Source: Chloracidobacterium sp.
Lineage (GTDB): Bacteria > Acidobacteriota > Blastocatellia > Pyrinomonadales > Pyrinomonadaceae
Direction of reading: 5' to 3'
DNA length: 64,000 nucleotides
Assembly (NCBI GenBank): GCA_016716365.1
Contig: JADJWM010000012.1
Span: 1-64,000, forward strand
The translations under genes and the position numbers were made by a program. The notes under the pieces are model-generated. The model was not told the DNA's origin. It saw nothing but the letters and a program-made list of their open reading frames with translations, and did no database searches. Shown one piece after another: positions 8,041 to 16,366 of this stretch; within the stretch, counting starts at the first letter, position 1; each line of letters starts with the position of its first letter.

Positions 8041-8077
8041 AAAGAAAAAAGAAAAGGCTGCCTTGTTCTAGGCAGCC
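8041..8077 (-). terminator. Rho-independent terminator after tRNA-Gln
   Basis: Stem GGCTGCC (8056-8062) pairs with GGCAGCC (8071-8077) around an 8-nt loop. On the minus strand it is followed by TTTTCTTTTTTCTTT (8041-8055). It is well placed to end the ispE/tRNA-Gln transcript before prs. Confidence 0.9.
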
Positions 8078-8095
8078 GTTCCGATGTCCGCTAAT

Positions 8096-8170
8096 TGGCT
8101 GGGGCGGGAGGATTCGAACCTACGAATGCCGGATCCAAAGACCGGTGCCTTACCACTTGGCTACGCCCCA
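8096..8170 (-). tRNA. tRNA-Gln (anticodon TTG), CCA encoded
   Basis: The acceptor stem TGGGGCG/CGCCCCA, T-loop GGTTCGAATCC and anticodon loop CTTTGGA (anticodon TTG) are all recognisable on the minus strand. The 3' CCA is encoded (8096-8098, after discriminator G). It lies 72 bp downstream of ispE and is followed by a terminator. Confidence 0.97.
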
Positions 8171-8212
8171 ATGCTAATTTCGAGAAACTTTATCGGAAAC
8201 GGCTTTTCGTAG

Positions 8213-8255
8213 AACAGGCTTTCCAGCCTGTTCATCGGCAGACTAAAGTCTGCCG
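8213..8255. repeat. Two adjacent perfect palindromes overlapping the 3' end of ispE
   Basis: The first is AACAGGCT-TTCC-AGCCTGTT (8213-8232). The second is CGGCAGACT-AA-AGTCTGCCG (8236-8255), which contains the ispE stop codon (8243-8245). Either could act as an mRNA 3' hairpin; their compact palindromic form suggests REP-like elements. Confidence 0.8.
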
Positions 8256-9154
8256 TGCACTTTCTCGCGGTACTCCTCCCGCGAGACTGCCGCTACGGCA
8301 AACGTTCGCCAGTTGACCTCATCGTCAAGGGCTTTAATAGCAGTCTGCCGTGTCTCTTCTTTTTCATATACTGCAAAAACGCTAGCCCCGCTCCCGCTCA
8401 TCAGAACATTTGCGGCCCCAAGTCTTGCAAGCCGTTCACGTACCCTCCCGATCTCGGGAAAAGCCTTGAAAACGGCACCTTCAATGTCGTTTCGAAGCAC
8501 TCCATGCCTAAGATCAAGCAATTTGGCTTCGGAACGGCAAACAAAAAGGATACTTTCGAGGGCTTCGGATGTCAAGTTTTCGGCACCGAGGAGCGAGTAG
8601 GCATGCGCGGTGGACACACTAACGTCCGGCGTGACGATCAGGAGGTGCGGTTTACTGATCTGGATCGCATCCTCGATCTTTTCGCCCCGGCCCGTGCCGA
8701 TAGCGGTCCCTCCCGTTAGAAAGAACGGAACGTCGGATCCGAGATCGGCCGCGATCGGGGCAAGGTCGTCGAGCGATGCACCAAGCTTCCAGAGCCTGGA
8801 AAGACCGATAAGCGCCACGGCGGCGTTTGACGAACCGCCCCCCAGACCTCCGGGCGAAGGTATCCGCTTCTCGAGGCGGATGACCGCGCCATGGCGGGTC
8901 CCTCCACGCTCATTCAGCATTCGTGCGGCTCGGATGATGAGGTTTGTTTCGTCACGCGGGATCCGCTCGTCGGAGCATTCGAGAAGAACCTCACCGCCCT
9001 CGGCAAATTCAAGATCGTCGTGAAGCGAGACCGTCTGAAAGACAGTAAAGATCTCATGAAACCCGTCCGGCCGCTTGCCGAGAACGCGCAAGTAGGGATT
9101 GATCTTAGCGAAGGATGGCAGCGTGAAGGTCTCCACGCAATTAGAATAAAGCAA
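8243..9154 (-). CDS. ispE: 4-diphosphocytidyl-2-C-methyl-D-erythritol kinase
   Basis: This 303-residue GHMP kinase phosphorylates CDP-ME in the non-mevalonate isoprenoid pathway, which supplies IPP/DMAPP for the carotenoid genes at 29-33 kb. The catalytic Lys17 (SFAKINPYL), the GHMP ATP loop PSPGGLGGGSSNAA (99-112), Asp141 (LGSDVPFF) and the C-terminal MSGSGASVFAV motif are all present. The last codons and the stop (HGRL plus TAG) come from a palindromic repeat, so the original terminus has probably been replaced. It begins just after a terminator at 9158-9180. Confidence 0.97.
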   Translation of the reverse strand: MLYSNCVETFTLPSFAKINPYLRVLGKRPDGFHEIFTVFQTVSLHDDLEFAEGGEVLLECSDERIPRDETNLIIRAARMLNERGGTRHGAVIRLEKRIPSPGGLGGGSSNAAVALIGLSRLWKLGASLDDLAPIAADLGSDVPFFLTGGTAIGTGRGEKIEDAIQISKPHLLIVTPDVSVSTAHAYSLLGAENLTSEALESILFVCRSEAKLLDLRHGVLRNDIEGAVFKAFPEIGRVRERLARLGAANVLMSGSGASVFAVYEKEETRQTAIKALDDEVNWRTFAVAAVSREEYREKVHGRL

Positions 9155-9180
9155 AAACGCCCTCCGTGTATTGGAGGGCG
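9153..9180 (-). terminator. Rho-independent terminator after the CAP-domain gene
   Basis: Stem CGCCCTCC (9158-9165) pairs with GGAGGGCG (9173-9180) around a 7-nt loop; on the minus strand it is followed by TTTTTGC. It overlaps the first bases upstream of the ispE start. Confidence 0.88.
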
Positions 9181-9238
9181 GTTTGAGGGCATCGCGAAAC
9201 GGCTGGTTTTGCGGCGGCGTACGATCGAGAGGACGAGT

Positions 9239-9790
9239 TTAGTTCCTTATGAATACCTGGGTGAAATAGTACTTTCCATCGGGGGTAACGGCCAGTCCGA
9301 TCGCGGTCTCGGTCCAACGCGGATCGAGCATGTTGCCCCGATGGCCCGCGGACCTAAGCCATTTTTCGACCACGGTCGAAACGGGGTCTTCGAAGCCTTT
9401 CAGAAAGGCGATGTTCTCGCCGATCGCCTGCCACGCGCCCATCCGCAGTTTTCGGGCACGGTCGTCCACAAGCGAACCGTCGAGCCCTTTGTGGCTGAAG
9501 TAGTTGTATTCGGCCATATCGACCGAATGAGCCCTGGCGACCGCAGCAACCTTGTCATTCCACGAAAGCGGGCCCAGACCGGCCCTGGACCGCTCCTGAT
9601 TGACGAGCCGAAGGGCATTTTGTTCAAGTGCAATAAGCGAGCTTGACGACGCATCCGCAGGGGAACTTGAGACGCCTCCCGTGAACGGGTTTGCCGAGCG
9701 AAGAGCCATCCGGCTCGAAACGCCATCCTGAGCCATCGCGGCCGCGGCGATCTGCGTTGTTAGGAAAAGGGAAAAAAGGAACTTCTTCAT
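9239..9790 (-). CDS. Secreted CAP-domain (SCP/PR-1-like) protein
   Basis: The 183-residue protein has a signal peptide (MKKFLFSLFLTTQIAAAAMAQ, cleavage after about residue 21), a Ser-rich spacer, then a bacterial CAP domain from about residue 53: LVNQERSRAGLGPLSWNDKVAAVARAHS, DMAEYNYFSHKG, AIGENIAF, W-SAGHRGNMLDPRWTETAIG. The CAP-cleft residues His (AHS, HRGNML) and Glu (GEN) are kept. CAP proteins of this YkwD type are extracytoplasmic, and their biochemical role is not settled. It has its own terminator, so it is likely monocistronic. Confidence 0.9.
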   Translation of the reverse strand: MKKFLFSLFLTTQIAAAAMAQDGVSSRMALRSANPFTGGVSSSPADASSSSLIALEQNALRLVNQERSRAGLGPLSWNDKVAAVARAHSVDMAEYNYFSHKGLDGSLVDDRARKLRMGAWQAIGENIAFLKGFEDPVSTVVEKWLRSAGHRGNMLDPRWTETAIGLAVTPDGKYYFTQVFIRN

Positions 9791-10006
9791 TTCACCTCAC
9801 TTCGGCGGCCGGACGATCATGCCAACGGCATGACTCCTGGCTTTGCGCTCGCCTTTCGGCGATTGCCCTTTCGGTTAAGGTCGGAGGACGGCATGAAGCC
9901 CCTCCAATTTAAATAGATTAAGATAGCGGTCGCGTTTCCAATTTTGCTGCGGTTGGGTGGGCTGCCGATGGAGTCCGCCCGGCCGTTCGCGTAAACTGGC
10001 CTTACG

Positions 10007-11698
10007 ATGGCAGAACTAGTACAGCTCGGGAGAAAGCCACCGCAGGCGGAGGAAGAGCCGCATGTCGATCCTGTATGCAAAATGCTGGTCGTGCCCGAGA
10101 CGGCCGCGGCGGAGTATGAATACGCCGGGAAGCAGTACTATTTCTGCAATCCCGGCTGCAAGGTAAAGTTCGCAGCCGATCCGAAGCGGTATTTGAGCCA
10201 GGAGACGGGAGACTGGAGACAGGAGAGCGATGTACCGGACTCAGTGCTCGGCTCTCAGGCCTCCCATACTACGGCCGAATACACCTGTCCGATGCACCCG
10301 GAGATCGTCCAGATCGGCCCCGGCCTGTGTCCGAAGTGCGGGATGGCACTTGAGCCGAAGGAGATAACGCTCGACGACACGCCGGATCCGGAGTTAGTGG
10401 ATATGCGTCGGAGGTTTTGGATCTCGGCGATCCTGACGCTTCCAGTCTTTTTGCTGGCGATGGCCGAGATGTTCGTCGACTTCAATGCTCTGGTGCCGTC
10501 GTGGCCGCATGGAAGGGCATCGGCCGTCTCGCTGTGGATACAATTCGTTCTTGCGACACCGGTGGTGCTTTGGGGCGGCTGGCCCTTCTTTCAGCGTGCC
10601 TGGGCTTCGATAAAAAACCTTAGCCCAAATATGTTCACGCTGATCGCGATGGGTACCGGAGCTGCGTTCATTCTGAGCATTGGAGCGGTTTTCGTTCCGG
10701 GGTGGTTTCCCGCCGAGATGCGGGACGCCCACAGCGGCATCGTGCCCGGATATTTCGAGTCGGCCGCCGTGATCACGACGCTCGTCCTTTTAGGGCAGGT
10801 GCTCGAATTGAAGGCCCGTTCGCAAACGTCTTCGGCGATAAAGGAGCTGTTACGGCTAGCACCTGAGACGGCGACGGTTGTAAATCCCGACGGTTCCGAG
10901 GACGAGATCGACCTTAGGCATGTGCAGGCGGGGCAGACCTTGCGCGTCAAGGCAAACGAAAAGGTCCCGACCGACGGCGTGATCGTCGAAGGCGAAACTT
11001 CCATTGACGAATCGATGGTCACCGGCGAATCGATGCCAGTGTCGAAAGCGGCCGGAAGCAAGGTGATCGGCGGAACCATCAACACCAACCGCAGCTTTCT
11101 GATGAAGGCCGAGCGAGTAGGCAACGAGACTTTGCTTGCACAGATCGTGAAAATGGTCGGCGAAGCCCAACGCTCGCGTGCCCCGATCCAGAGGCTGGCG
11201 GACGTCGTATCGGCTTACTTCGTCCCGGCGGTAATTGTGGTTGCGATCATCGCGTTAGTTACGTGGTTCTTGCTCGGCAGCCTTGCCTACGCGATCGTCG
11301 CCGCCGTCAGTGTCCTCATTATCGCCTGCCCCTGCGCATTAGGACTGGCGACACCAATGTCGATCATGGTCGGCACCGGACAAGGAGCGAAGAACGGCGT
11401 ACTGATAAAAAAGGCCGAGGCGTTGGAAACACTCGAGAAGGTGGACGCGATAGTCGTCGATAAGACGGGGACGCTGACAGAAGGGAAGCCGACCGTGCAA
11501 ACGGTCGACCGGGGGTCATACCGGGAGCATGCGACGAGGCTGAGGTGCTCCCGCCTTGCCGCTTCCTCGAACACCACAGCGAACACCCTGGCTTCCGCGA
11601 TCGTGAATGAAACCAAAGCTCGGAACAGCAAGCTCTTAAAGTCCTTGATTTTGAATCGGTTACCGGCCGGCGTCAAAGGCGATATGGGGCGGCGGTAG
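10007..11698 (+). CDS. Copper-type P1B ATPase, N-terminal part (frame broken in the P/N domains)
   Basis: This exports Cu+ or Ag+ across the inner membrane. Domains in order are a YHS metal-binding domain (residues about 18-62, DPVCKM...YYFCNPGC), a heavy-metal-binding domain (YTCPMHPEIVQIGPGLCPKCGM, about 88-113), transmembrane helices, the actuator loop (TGESMPV), the ion-binding CPC helix (IIACPCALGLATP, near 440) and the phosphorylation site DKTGTLTEGKP (near 484). After about residue 500 the frame decays: remnants of family sequence (RLAAS, ASAIVN, GVKGD) appear in different frames up to 11870, and the product would stop at 11698. The rest is at 11874-12407. Between YHS and HMBD lies a heptamer repeat in frame. 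Confidence 0.85.
   Translation: MAELVQLGRKPPQAEEEPHVDPVCKMLVVPETAAAEYEYAGKQYYFCNPGCKVKFAADPKRYLSQETGDWRQESDVPDSVLGSQASHTTAEYTCPMHPEIVQIGPGLCPKCGMALEPKEITLDDTPDPELVDMRRRFWISAILTLPVFLLAMAEMFVDFNALVPSWPHGRASAVSLWIQFVLATPVVLWGGWPFFQRAWASIKNLSPNMFTLIAMGTGAAFILSIGAVFVPGWFPAEMRDAHSGIVPGYFESAAVITTLVLLGQVLELKARSQTSSAIKELLRLAPETATVVNPDGSEDEIDLRHVQAGQTLRVKANEKVPTDGVIVEGETSIDESMVTGESMPVSKAAGSKVIGGTINTNRSFLMKAERVGNETLLAQIVKMVGEAQRSRAPIQRLADVVSAYFVPAVIVVAIIALVTWFLLGSLAYAIVAAVSVLIIACPCALGLATPMSIMVGTGQGAKNGVLIKKAEALETLEKVDAIVVDKTGTLTEGKPTVQTVDRGSYREHATRLRCSRLAASSNTTANTLASAIVNETKARNSKLLKSLILNRLPAGVKGDMGRR
10196..10260. repeat. In-frame heptamer tract in the copper ATPase linker
   Basis: Units GGAGACG, GGAGACT, GGAGACA, GGAGAGC are followed by opposite-sense CTCAGTG, CTCGGCT, CTCAGGC, CTCCCAT. 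The tract encodes roughly residues 64-85, between the YHS and heavy-metal-binding domains. Confidence 0.7.
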
Positions 11699-11873
11699 GC
11701 GGCGGTATGTTCCCGCAAAGACGGGCCGCGGTCAATACCAAGAGCTAAAGGATGAACCGTACTTATCGTCCGAGCGACGACGGGCAAGCGAGCCGATGAG
11801 CTGCACGCCTTTTGTTGGTTGTCGAAGGACGTCGCTGGAGGATCGGTAGACTGATGCAATCAAGCCATCAGCA

Positions 11874-12407
11874 TTGAACGCTATCAACTTGCTTCGGGAT
11901 CATGGCGTGGAAGTGATCATGATGACCGGGGACAACGATCTAACCGCTGAAATAGTTGCGGGTCAATTGGGTATCACGAAATACTTTTCCGAGGTCCGGC
12001 CCGAGGAAAAAGCCGCTAAGGTGAAGGAGCTTCAGGCCCAAGGCAAGATCGTCGCTATGGCGGGTGACGGCGTGAACGACGCTCCGGCGTTGGCCCAGGC
12101 GGATGTCGGGATAGCCTTCGCAAGCGGCACCGACGTGGCCATCGAATCGGCAGACATAACCCTGCTCAAACCCGACCTGAACGGCATCCTGAAGGCGAGG
12201 AACCTGAGCCGAGGGACGATGAAGAACATCCGGCAGAACCTATTCTTCGCGTTCATCTATAACATGGTCGGCGTCCCGATCGCTGCCGGCGTCCTGTTTC
12301 CTATACTCGGCCTCCTCCTTTCGCCGATGATCGCTAGCGCTGCGATGACGTTCAGCTCGGTCTCGGTCATCGCAAATGCCCTCCGACTACGCAAATCAGA
12401 ACTTTAA
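11874..12407 (+). CDS. Copper-type P1B ATPase, C-terminal part (separate frame)
   Basis: These 177 residues continue the P-ATPase interrupted upstream: GVEVIMMTGDND, then AGDGVNDAPALAQADVGIAFASGTDVAIESAD for the P domain, and the last two transmembrane helices (NLFFAFIYNMVGVPIAAGV, MTFSSVSVIANALRLRKSEL). Sequence quality and codon pattern are again normal here. It has no plausible start of its own; 11874 is simply where the frame opens. It would be part of an intact ATPase only if the indels between about 11520 and 11870 are errors. Confidence 0.8.
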   Translation: MNAINLLRDHGVEVIMMTGDNDLTAEIVAGQLGITKYFSEVRPEEKAAKVKELQAQGKIVAMAGDGVNDAPALAQADVGIAFASGTDVAIESADITLLKPDLNGILKARNLSRGTMKNIRQNLFFAFIYNMVGVPIAAGVLFPILGLLLSPMIASAAMTFSSVSVIANALRLRKSEL

Positions 12408-12415
12408 GAAGATCG

Positions 12416-12476
12416 GCCACGAATAACACGAATTGAGTAAAGGCTTCTTATTTGTGTAATTCGCGTAATTCGTGGC
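12416..12476. repeat. Inverted repeat between the copper ATPase and the isoaspartyl peptidase
   Basis: Arms 12416-12434 (GCCACGAATAACACGAATT) and 12458-12476 (reverse complement with two mismatches) surround a 23-nt loop. The arms contain an internal 9-bp direct repetition (CGAATaACa/CGAATT). It could serve as a transcript-end hairpin; no T-tract follows. Confidence 0.75.
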
Positions 12477-12487
12477 TAAATCTTTGT

Positions 12488-13402
12488 ATGGGTTTAGCGT
12501 TGGCAATACATGGCGGGGCGGGCACCATCGTGAGGTCTAAGATGACCCCGGAGCTCGAGAGAGAGTATCGGGGCGGGCTGGAAGCTGGTTTGGTTGCAGG
12601 CTGGGATGTCCTTACTCAGGGCGGTTCGTCGCTCGAAGCTGTTGAGGCGGCGGTCGTTTCGCTTGAGGACTTTCCGCTTTTTAACGCGGGCCGGGGCTCG
12701 GTCTTCACCCACGAAGGCAGGCAGGAAATGGATGCCGCGATCATGGACGGCCGGAATTTGAAGGCCGGGGCCGTCGCTTTCGTCCGCAACATCCGTAATC
12801 CGATAAAACTTGCAAGGCTGGTGATGGAGCGAAGCGAACATGTGCTGCTTGCCGGCGACGGGGCCAACCAATTTGCCGACGCGCTGGATGTCCCGACGGA
12901 GCCCGACGAATACTTTTTTACGGAGCACCGCTGGCTTCAGCTGCAGGATGCGATCGCCGCAGGGCGCGTGCAATTGGACCACGCAGCTGTGCGGCCGGTC
13001 GGCACGGTCGGTGCCGTGGCCTTCGATCGGAACGGTTATCTCGCTGCAGCAACTTCGACCGGAGGTATGACGAACAAGAAATTCGGCCGCGTCGGCGACA
13101 CTCCGCTAGTCGGAGCCGGAACCTATGCCGACGGGACCTGCGCGGTATCGTGCACCGGCCACGGCGAGTATTTCATGCTCGGAGTGACCGCGTATGACGT
13201 CGCGGCCCGGATGAATTATAGAAGGCTGAGGCTCGAAGATGCGGCCGAAGAAACGGTCGCACGATTGACCGAGATCGGCGGTGACGGCGGCCTGATCGCG
13301 GTCGATACAGACGGCAATGTGGCACTTCCGTTCAATTGCGAAGGTATGTATCGCGGCTGGTTCACCGAAGGTGGACAACCTCATATTGAGATCTACAGTT
13401 GA
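12488..13402 (+). CDS. Isoaspartyl peptidase / plant-type L-asparaginase (Ntn hydrolase), cytoplasmic
   Basis: The 304-residue precursor self-cleaves into alpha and beta subunits and hydrolyses isoaspartyl dipeptides and asparagine. The predicted nucleophile is Thr173 in PVGTVGAVA, with TSTGGMTNK (189-197) and GAGTYAD completing the substrate pocket; the N-terminus AIHGGAGT is typical. I start at ATG 12488. The frame is open from about 12452, but that portion is the inverted repeat. It has no signal peptide, unlike the paralogue at 33.6 kb, so the two probably act in different compartments. The alpha/beta linker is of ordinary length here, which makes the insertion in the paralogue easy to see. 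Confidence 0.94.
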   Translation: MGLALAIHGGAGTIVRSKMTPELEREYRGGLEAGLVAGWDVLTQGGSSLEAVEAAVVSLEDFPLFNAGRGSVFTHEGRQEMDAAIMDGRNLKAGAVAFVRNIRNPIKLARLVMERSEHVLLAGDGANQFADALDVPTEPDEYFFTEHRWLQLQDAIAAGRVQLDHAAVRPVGTVGAVAFDRNGYLAAATSTGGMTNKKFGRVGDTPLVGAGTYADGTCAVSCTGHGEYFMLGVTAYDVAARMNYRRLRLEDAAEETVARLTEIGGDGGLIAVDTDGNVALPFNCEGMYRGWFTEGGQPHIEIYS

Positions 13403-13414
13403 ATCCCCGTTCGT

Positions 13415-16105
13415 TCAGCGGGAAACGGGCGCTGACGATCCAACCGGGAAATAGACGACCAGATCCCTTCCGTCGGTGGAGAATACCGCCGTTCCCTGGT
13501 CGCCCGTGGTGATCACACTCGCCCCGATATCCGACCAACTTTTTACAACCTCTTCATGTGGATGCCCGAAATGAGAGCGCTTTCCCACCGGGATCACGGC
13601 AAATCGCGGACGAACGAGACCGACGAATTCCGGCGTTGACGACGACCGGCTCCCGTGATGCGGCACCTTGATCACGTCCGCGCCGATTCCGGGGCCGCCG
13701 TTCACAAGCTCGAGTTCCGCCGCGGACTCGATGTCGCCGGTGAGCAGAAAAGACCTGCCGCCGAAAGTGAGCCGAATGACGACGGAAAGATCGTTCTCTT
13801 TCGCGGTAAGTGACGGCATCCCGGTCGGATGAAGGACATCCACACGGACACCGGCTATCTCGAATGTATCGCCACGCGACACGGAACTTATGGGGACACC
13901 TTTTGCTGACAGTTCGCCTTCGAGCCTCGATCGGAGGTCATCGATGCCAACCGTCGGACCGAAGCATGCCTCGCCGATGCGGAAGTTACTTACAACGGCG
14001 GTCATTCCTTCGATATGGTCGGCGTCCGCGTGCGTCGCGACGATCCGATCAATGGAGGAAATGCCTTTCTCCCAAAGAAATTCCGAAACGACCATCTCTC
14101 CGATGCTAGGGCGGTCGGGCTCAAACTCGACCGGTACATCCGTCTCGAACCGTCGACGTCCACCCGCATCCACGAGCATCGTCTCGCCATTCGGAAATGT
14201 GATCAGGGTCGAATCACCCTGGCCCACATCCAGAAACTCGACGTGAAGCCGGCCGTCGCCCCGCGGGCCGCTGAACGGGTGCAGGACGATCGCGGCCCCC
14301 GTCAAAATAGCGAAGGCGGCGGTCGTGATCGCTGGTCGCAAAAGCGGCGGCCCCGGAGCGGCCCGGTTATTCTTAAGATCGAACGGGTCCCAGCAGTACA
14401 CAGACATCCCCAGGATCGCCGCGGCGGCAAGGTAAGCGAAATAGATCCATGGTTCGGCGGCCGCGTAAACGGGAACGCGAAAACTCAGCCCCGGGAAGTC
14501 CCTGACCTGGCCCGGCACCGACAAGATAAGCCAAACGATCAGATCCGCAAGGCGCACCAAAGGAAGCGATAACGCCGAACTGATAATTGAAAACCCCGCC
14601 GCGGCCGAAGACACGAACGCGAGCAATGCGACCAGCGGCCCCGTCCAAATGTTAAGGACCACCGACACCGGAACGAATCTGTGAAAGTAATGGACCGTAA
14701 GCGGCAGCATCGCGAACTGAACGACCGCCGAGATCACGAGGCCTTCGAAAATGCGTGCCGCGAGACGGCGGGCGAGGCCGCTGGCACCAGGGAACAGGGC
14801 CGGCGATTTGAAGAGCTTTGCCGACCATGAATTTCGCGAAGATTCGATCTGCCAAGCCTTCTCATTCCAGTAGAGCGACTCGCAAAACCGTTTGATTGGA
14901 GCCGACACGACCGGAGGGAACGGCGTTTCCCGGGTCGGCGTCCACGAACCTATCTCGCGAAGGCGACGGACGATCGGAAATCCGGCGGGCACTATCGCAC
15001 CGACGCTGACGAAGGTCAGTTGGAACGACGGGGAAAACAACTCGCCCGGCCGCCACGCCAGCAGGAGCAATCCGCACAAGCCGAGAGCATTCGGCAGTGA
15101 GCCCGGCCGATTTATCAAGTATGCGAACCAGAGGATCGTGAACATCAGGCTGGCTCGTATCACCGGCGACTCCGCCCCTACCGCGAACGCATAGATCCAG
15201 AGAAAGCCGCAAACCAAAAAGAACCGGACAAGTCTTCGGCGTGTGAAAAGGCCTACGAATGCCGCCGCGATCCCACCGAGAAAAGTGATGTGAAGCCCCG
15301 AAATGACGAGGATGTGGAATGTGCCGCCGTCACGAAAAACTCCGGCGGTTCCTGCGTCGAGAAAGTGTTTGTTCCCGAACATCGACGCTATCGCAATGCC
15401 GGCCGCTCGTGTGCTCAACGTTTGCCGAAACTTGAGGATCAGCGAATCGCGAATTCCGAAGATCCAGGCCGTGAGCGGGTTGATCCCGGTCCGCTCGATC
15501 CTGCGGATCAGCATCGGGCTCGAGATCGTTCCGGTCACATCGATCCCCTGAACGTCCATTAATTGAACACGAGAGCGGACGCCAGGGTTTCGGAACCTTT
15601 CGTCCCGGTCGAGTTCCGCGATCGCCGTGATGCGGTTACTCGGCTCGAGTGCGAGTTCGGCATAGCGGGCAGCCGATTCCTCGGTTTCCACGGTAGCGAA
15701 TAACCGCAATGTGCCGGATGCATTTTGCGGTTGACCTTGGATCATTATGGAGTCCGCATTGACCGAAAATATAAGGCCTTGCGGTGCGCGGTCGATCGCG
15801 CCTGTGATCCTCCCGGTAAACTCGACAGACTCGCCCGATCGCAGACGGCCCTGAGCAAACAGCTCCTTGATCCGATCCGGAGCGACCGCCGCTACTTCGG
15901 CCTGTCGGGCGAAGGATCCGGCCAGCCCAAAAGCGAGCAGAATTAGAACGAACGCGAACCGCGTGCGCCGTACCGCTATCGCGAGCACGGCGAAGAGAAC
16001 ACACGCGGCAAGCAGCGGCAGCGGCGTTGGCGGAAGACTGCCGGCCAAAGCGATGCCGAGTGCAAACGAAAGGGCGAGCCAGAGAACCGGCATGCCCTCG
16101 ACCAA
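13415..16105 (-). CDS. comEC: ComEC/Rec2 DNA-uptake channel
   Basis: The 896-residue protein is a full-length ComEC: N-terminal helices and an OB-like DUF4131 domain (about 25-200), the Competence transmembrane domain with the hallmark FGNKHFL and HILVISGLHITFLGG, then a periplasmic metallo-beta-lactamase-like domain (VGQGDSTLITFPNG...LVDAGG; ATHADADHIEGM near residue 690; KVPHHGSRSS). It transports single-stranded DNA across the inner membrane during transformation. The secretin/pseudopilin operon at 36-41 kb and cinA at 34.8 kb could belong to the same competence function. It converges with the isoaspartyl peptidase (12-bp gap). Start could also be Met5. Confidence 0.95.
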   Translation of the reverse strand: MVEGMPVLWLALSFALGIALAGSLPPTPLPLLAACVLFAVLAIAVRRTRFAFVLILLAFGLAGSFARQAEVAAVAPDRIKELFAQGRLRSGESVEFTGRITGAIDRAPQGLIFSVNADSIMIQGQPQNASGTLRLFATVETEESAARYAELALEPSNRITAIAELDRDERFRNPGVRSRVQLMDVQGIDVTGTISSPMLIRRIERTGINPLTAWIFGIRDSLILKFRQTLSTRAAGIAIASMFGNKHFLDAGTAGVFRDGGTFHILVISGLHITFLGGIAAAFVGLFTRRRLVRFFLVCGFLWIYAFAVGAESPVIRASLMFTILWFAYLINRPGSLPNALGLCGLLLLAWRPGELFSPSFQLTFVSVGAIVPAGFPIVRRLREIGSWTPTRETPFPPVVSAPIKRFCESLYWNEKAWQIESSRNSWSAKLFKSPALFPGASGLARRLAARIFEGLVISAVVQFAMLPLTVHYFHRFVPVSVVLNIWTGPLVALLAFVSSAAAGFSIISSALSLPLVRLADLIVWLILSVPGQVRDFPGLSFRVPVYAAAEPWIYFAYLAAAAILGMSVYCWDPFDLKNNRAAPGPPLLRPAITTAAFAILTGAAIVLHPFSGPRGDGRLHVEFLDVGQGDSTLITFPNGETMLVDAGGRRRFETDVPVEFEPDRPSIGEMVVSEFLWEKGISSIDRIVATHADADHIEGMTAVVSNFRIGEACFGPTVGIDDLRSRLEGELSAKGVPISSVSRGDTFEIAGVRVDVLHPTGMPSLTAKENDLSVVIRLTFGGRSFLLTGDIESAAELELVNGGPGIGADVIKVPHHGSRSSSTPEFVGLVRPRFAVIPVGKRSHFGHPHEEVVKSWSDIGASVITTGDQGTAVFSTDGRDLVVYFPVGSSAPVSR

Positions 16106-16317
16106 TGGCGGAGTTGATCTTCGCAGAAATTTAGATGTTCGCCTTTCTTCTTCGGAGTTCGACCGAATTGTAACGCGAGATCCGGCTCACGGGAAACTGG
16201 CGGACCGGGTATGGAAATGAAGTTTCGAAGCGGGTTATTTTGGCGAACGGATCCGATGCGTTGCACACGAAATGTGCAAAATGCCAGAAGTTTAGATGTT
16301 ACAAAGACTTTAACAGA

Positions 16318-16365
16318 CGGTGAACGTCAAATTCACCGGCTTTTCCACATTTTCTGTGGAAAAGC
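16318..16365 (-). terminator. Two hairpins immediately after ftsK
   Basis: The first is a perfect 11-bp stem, GCTTTTCCACA (16339-16349) with TGTGGAAAAGC (16355-16365), starting 1 nt past the ftsK stop. The second is CGGTGAA (16318-16324) with TTCACCG (16332-16338). There is no long T-tract, so termination is inferred from position. The first hairpin also contains two inverted TTTTCCACA sequences. Confidence 0.6.
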
Positions 16366-16366
16366 A

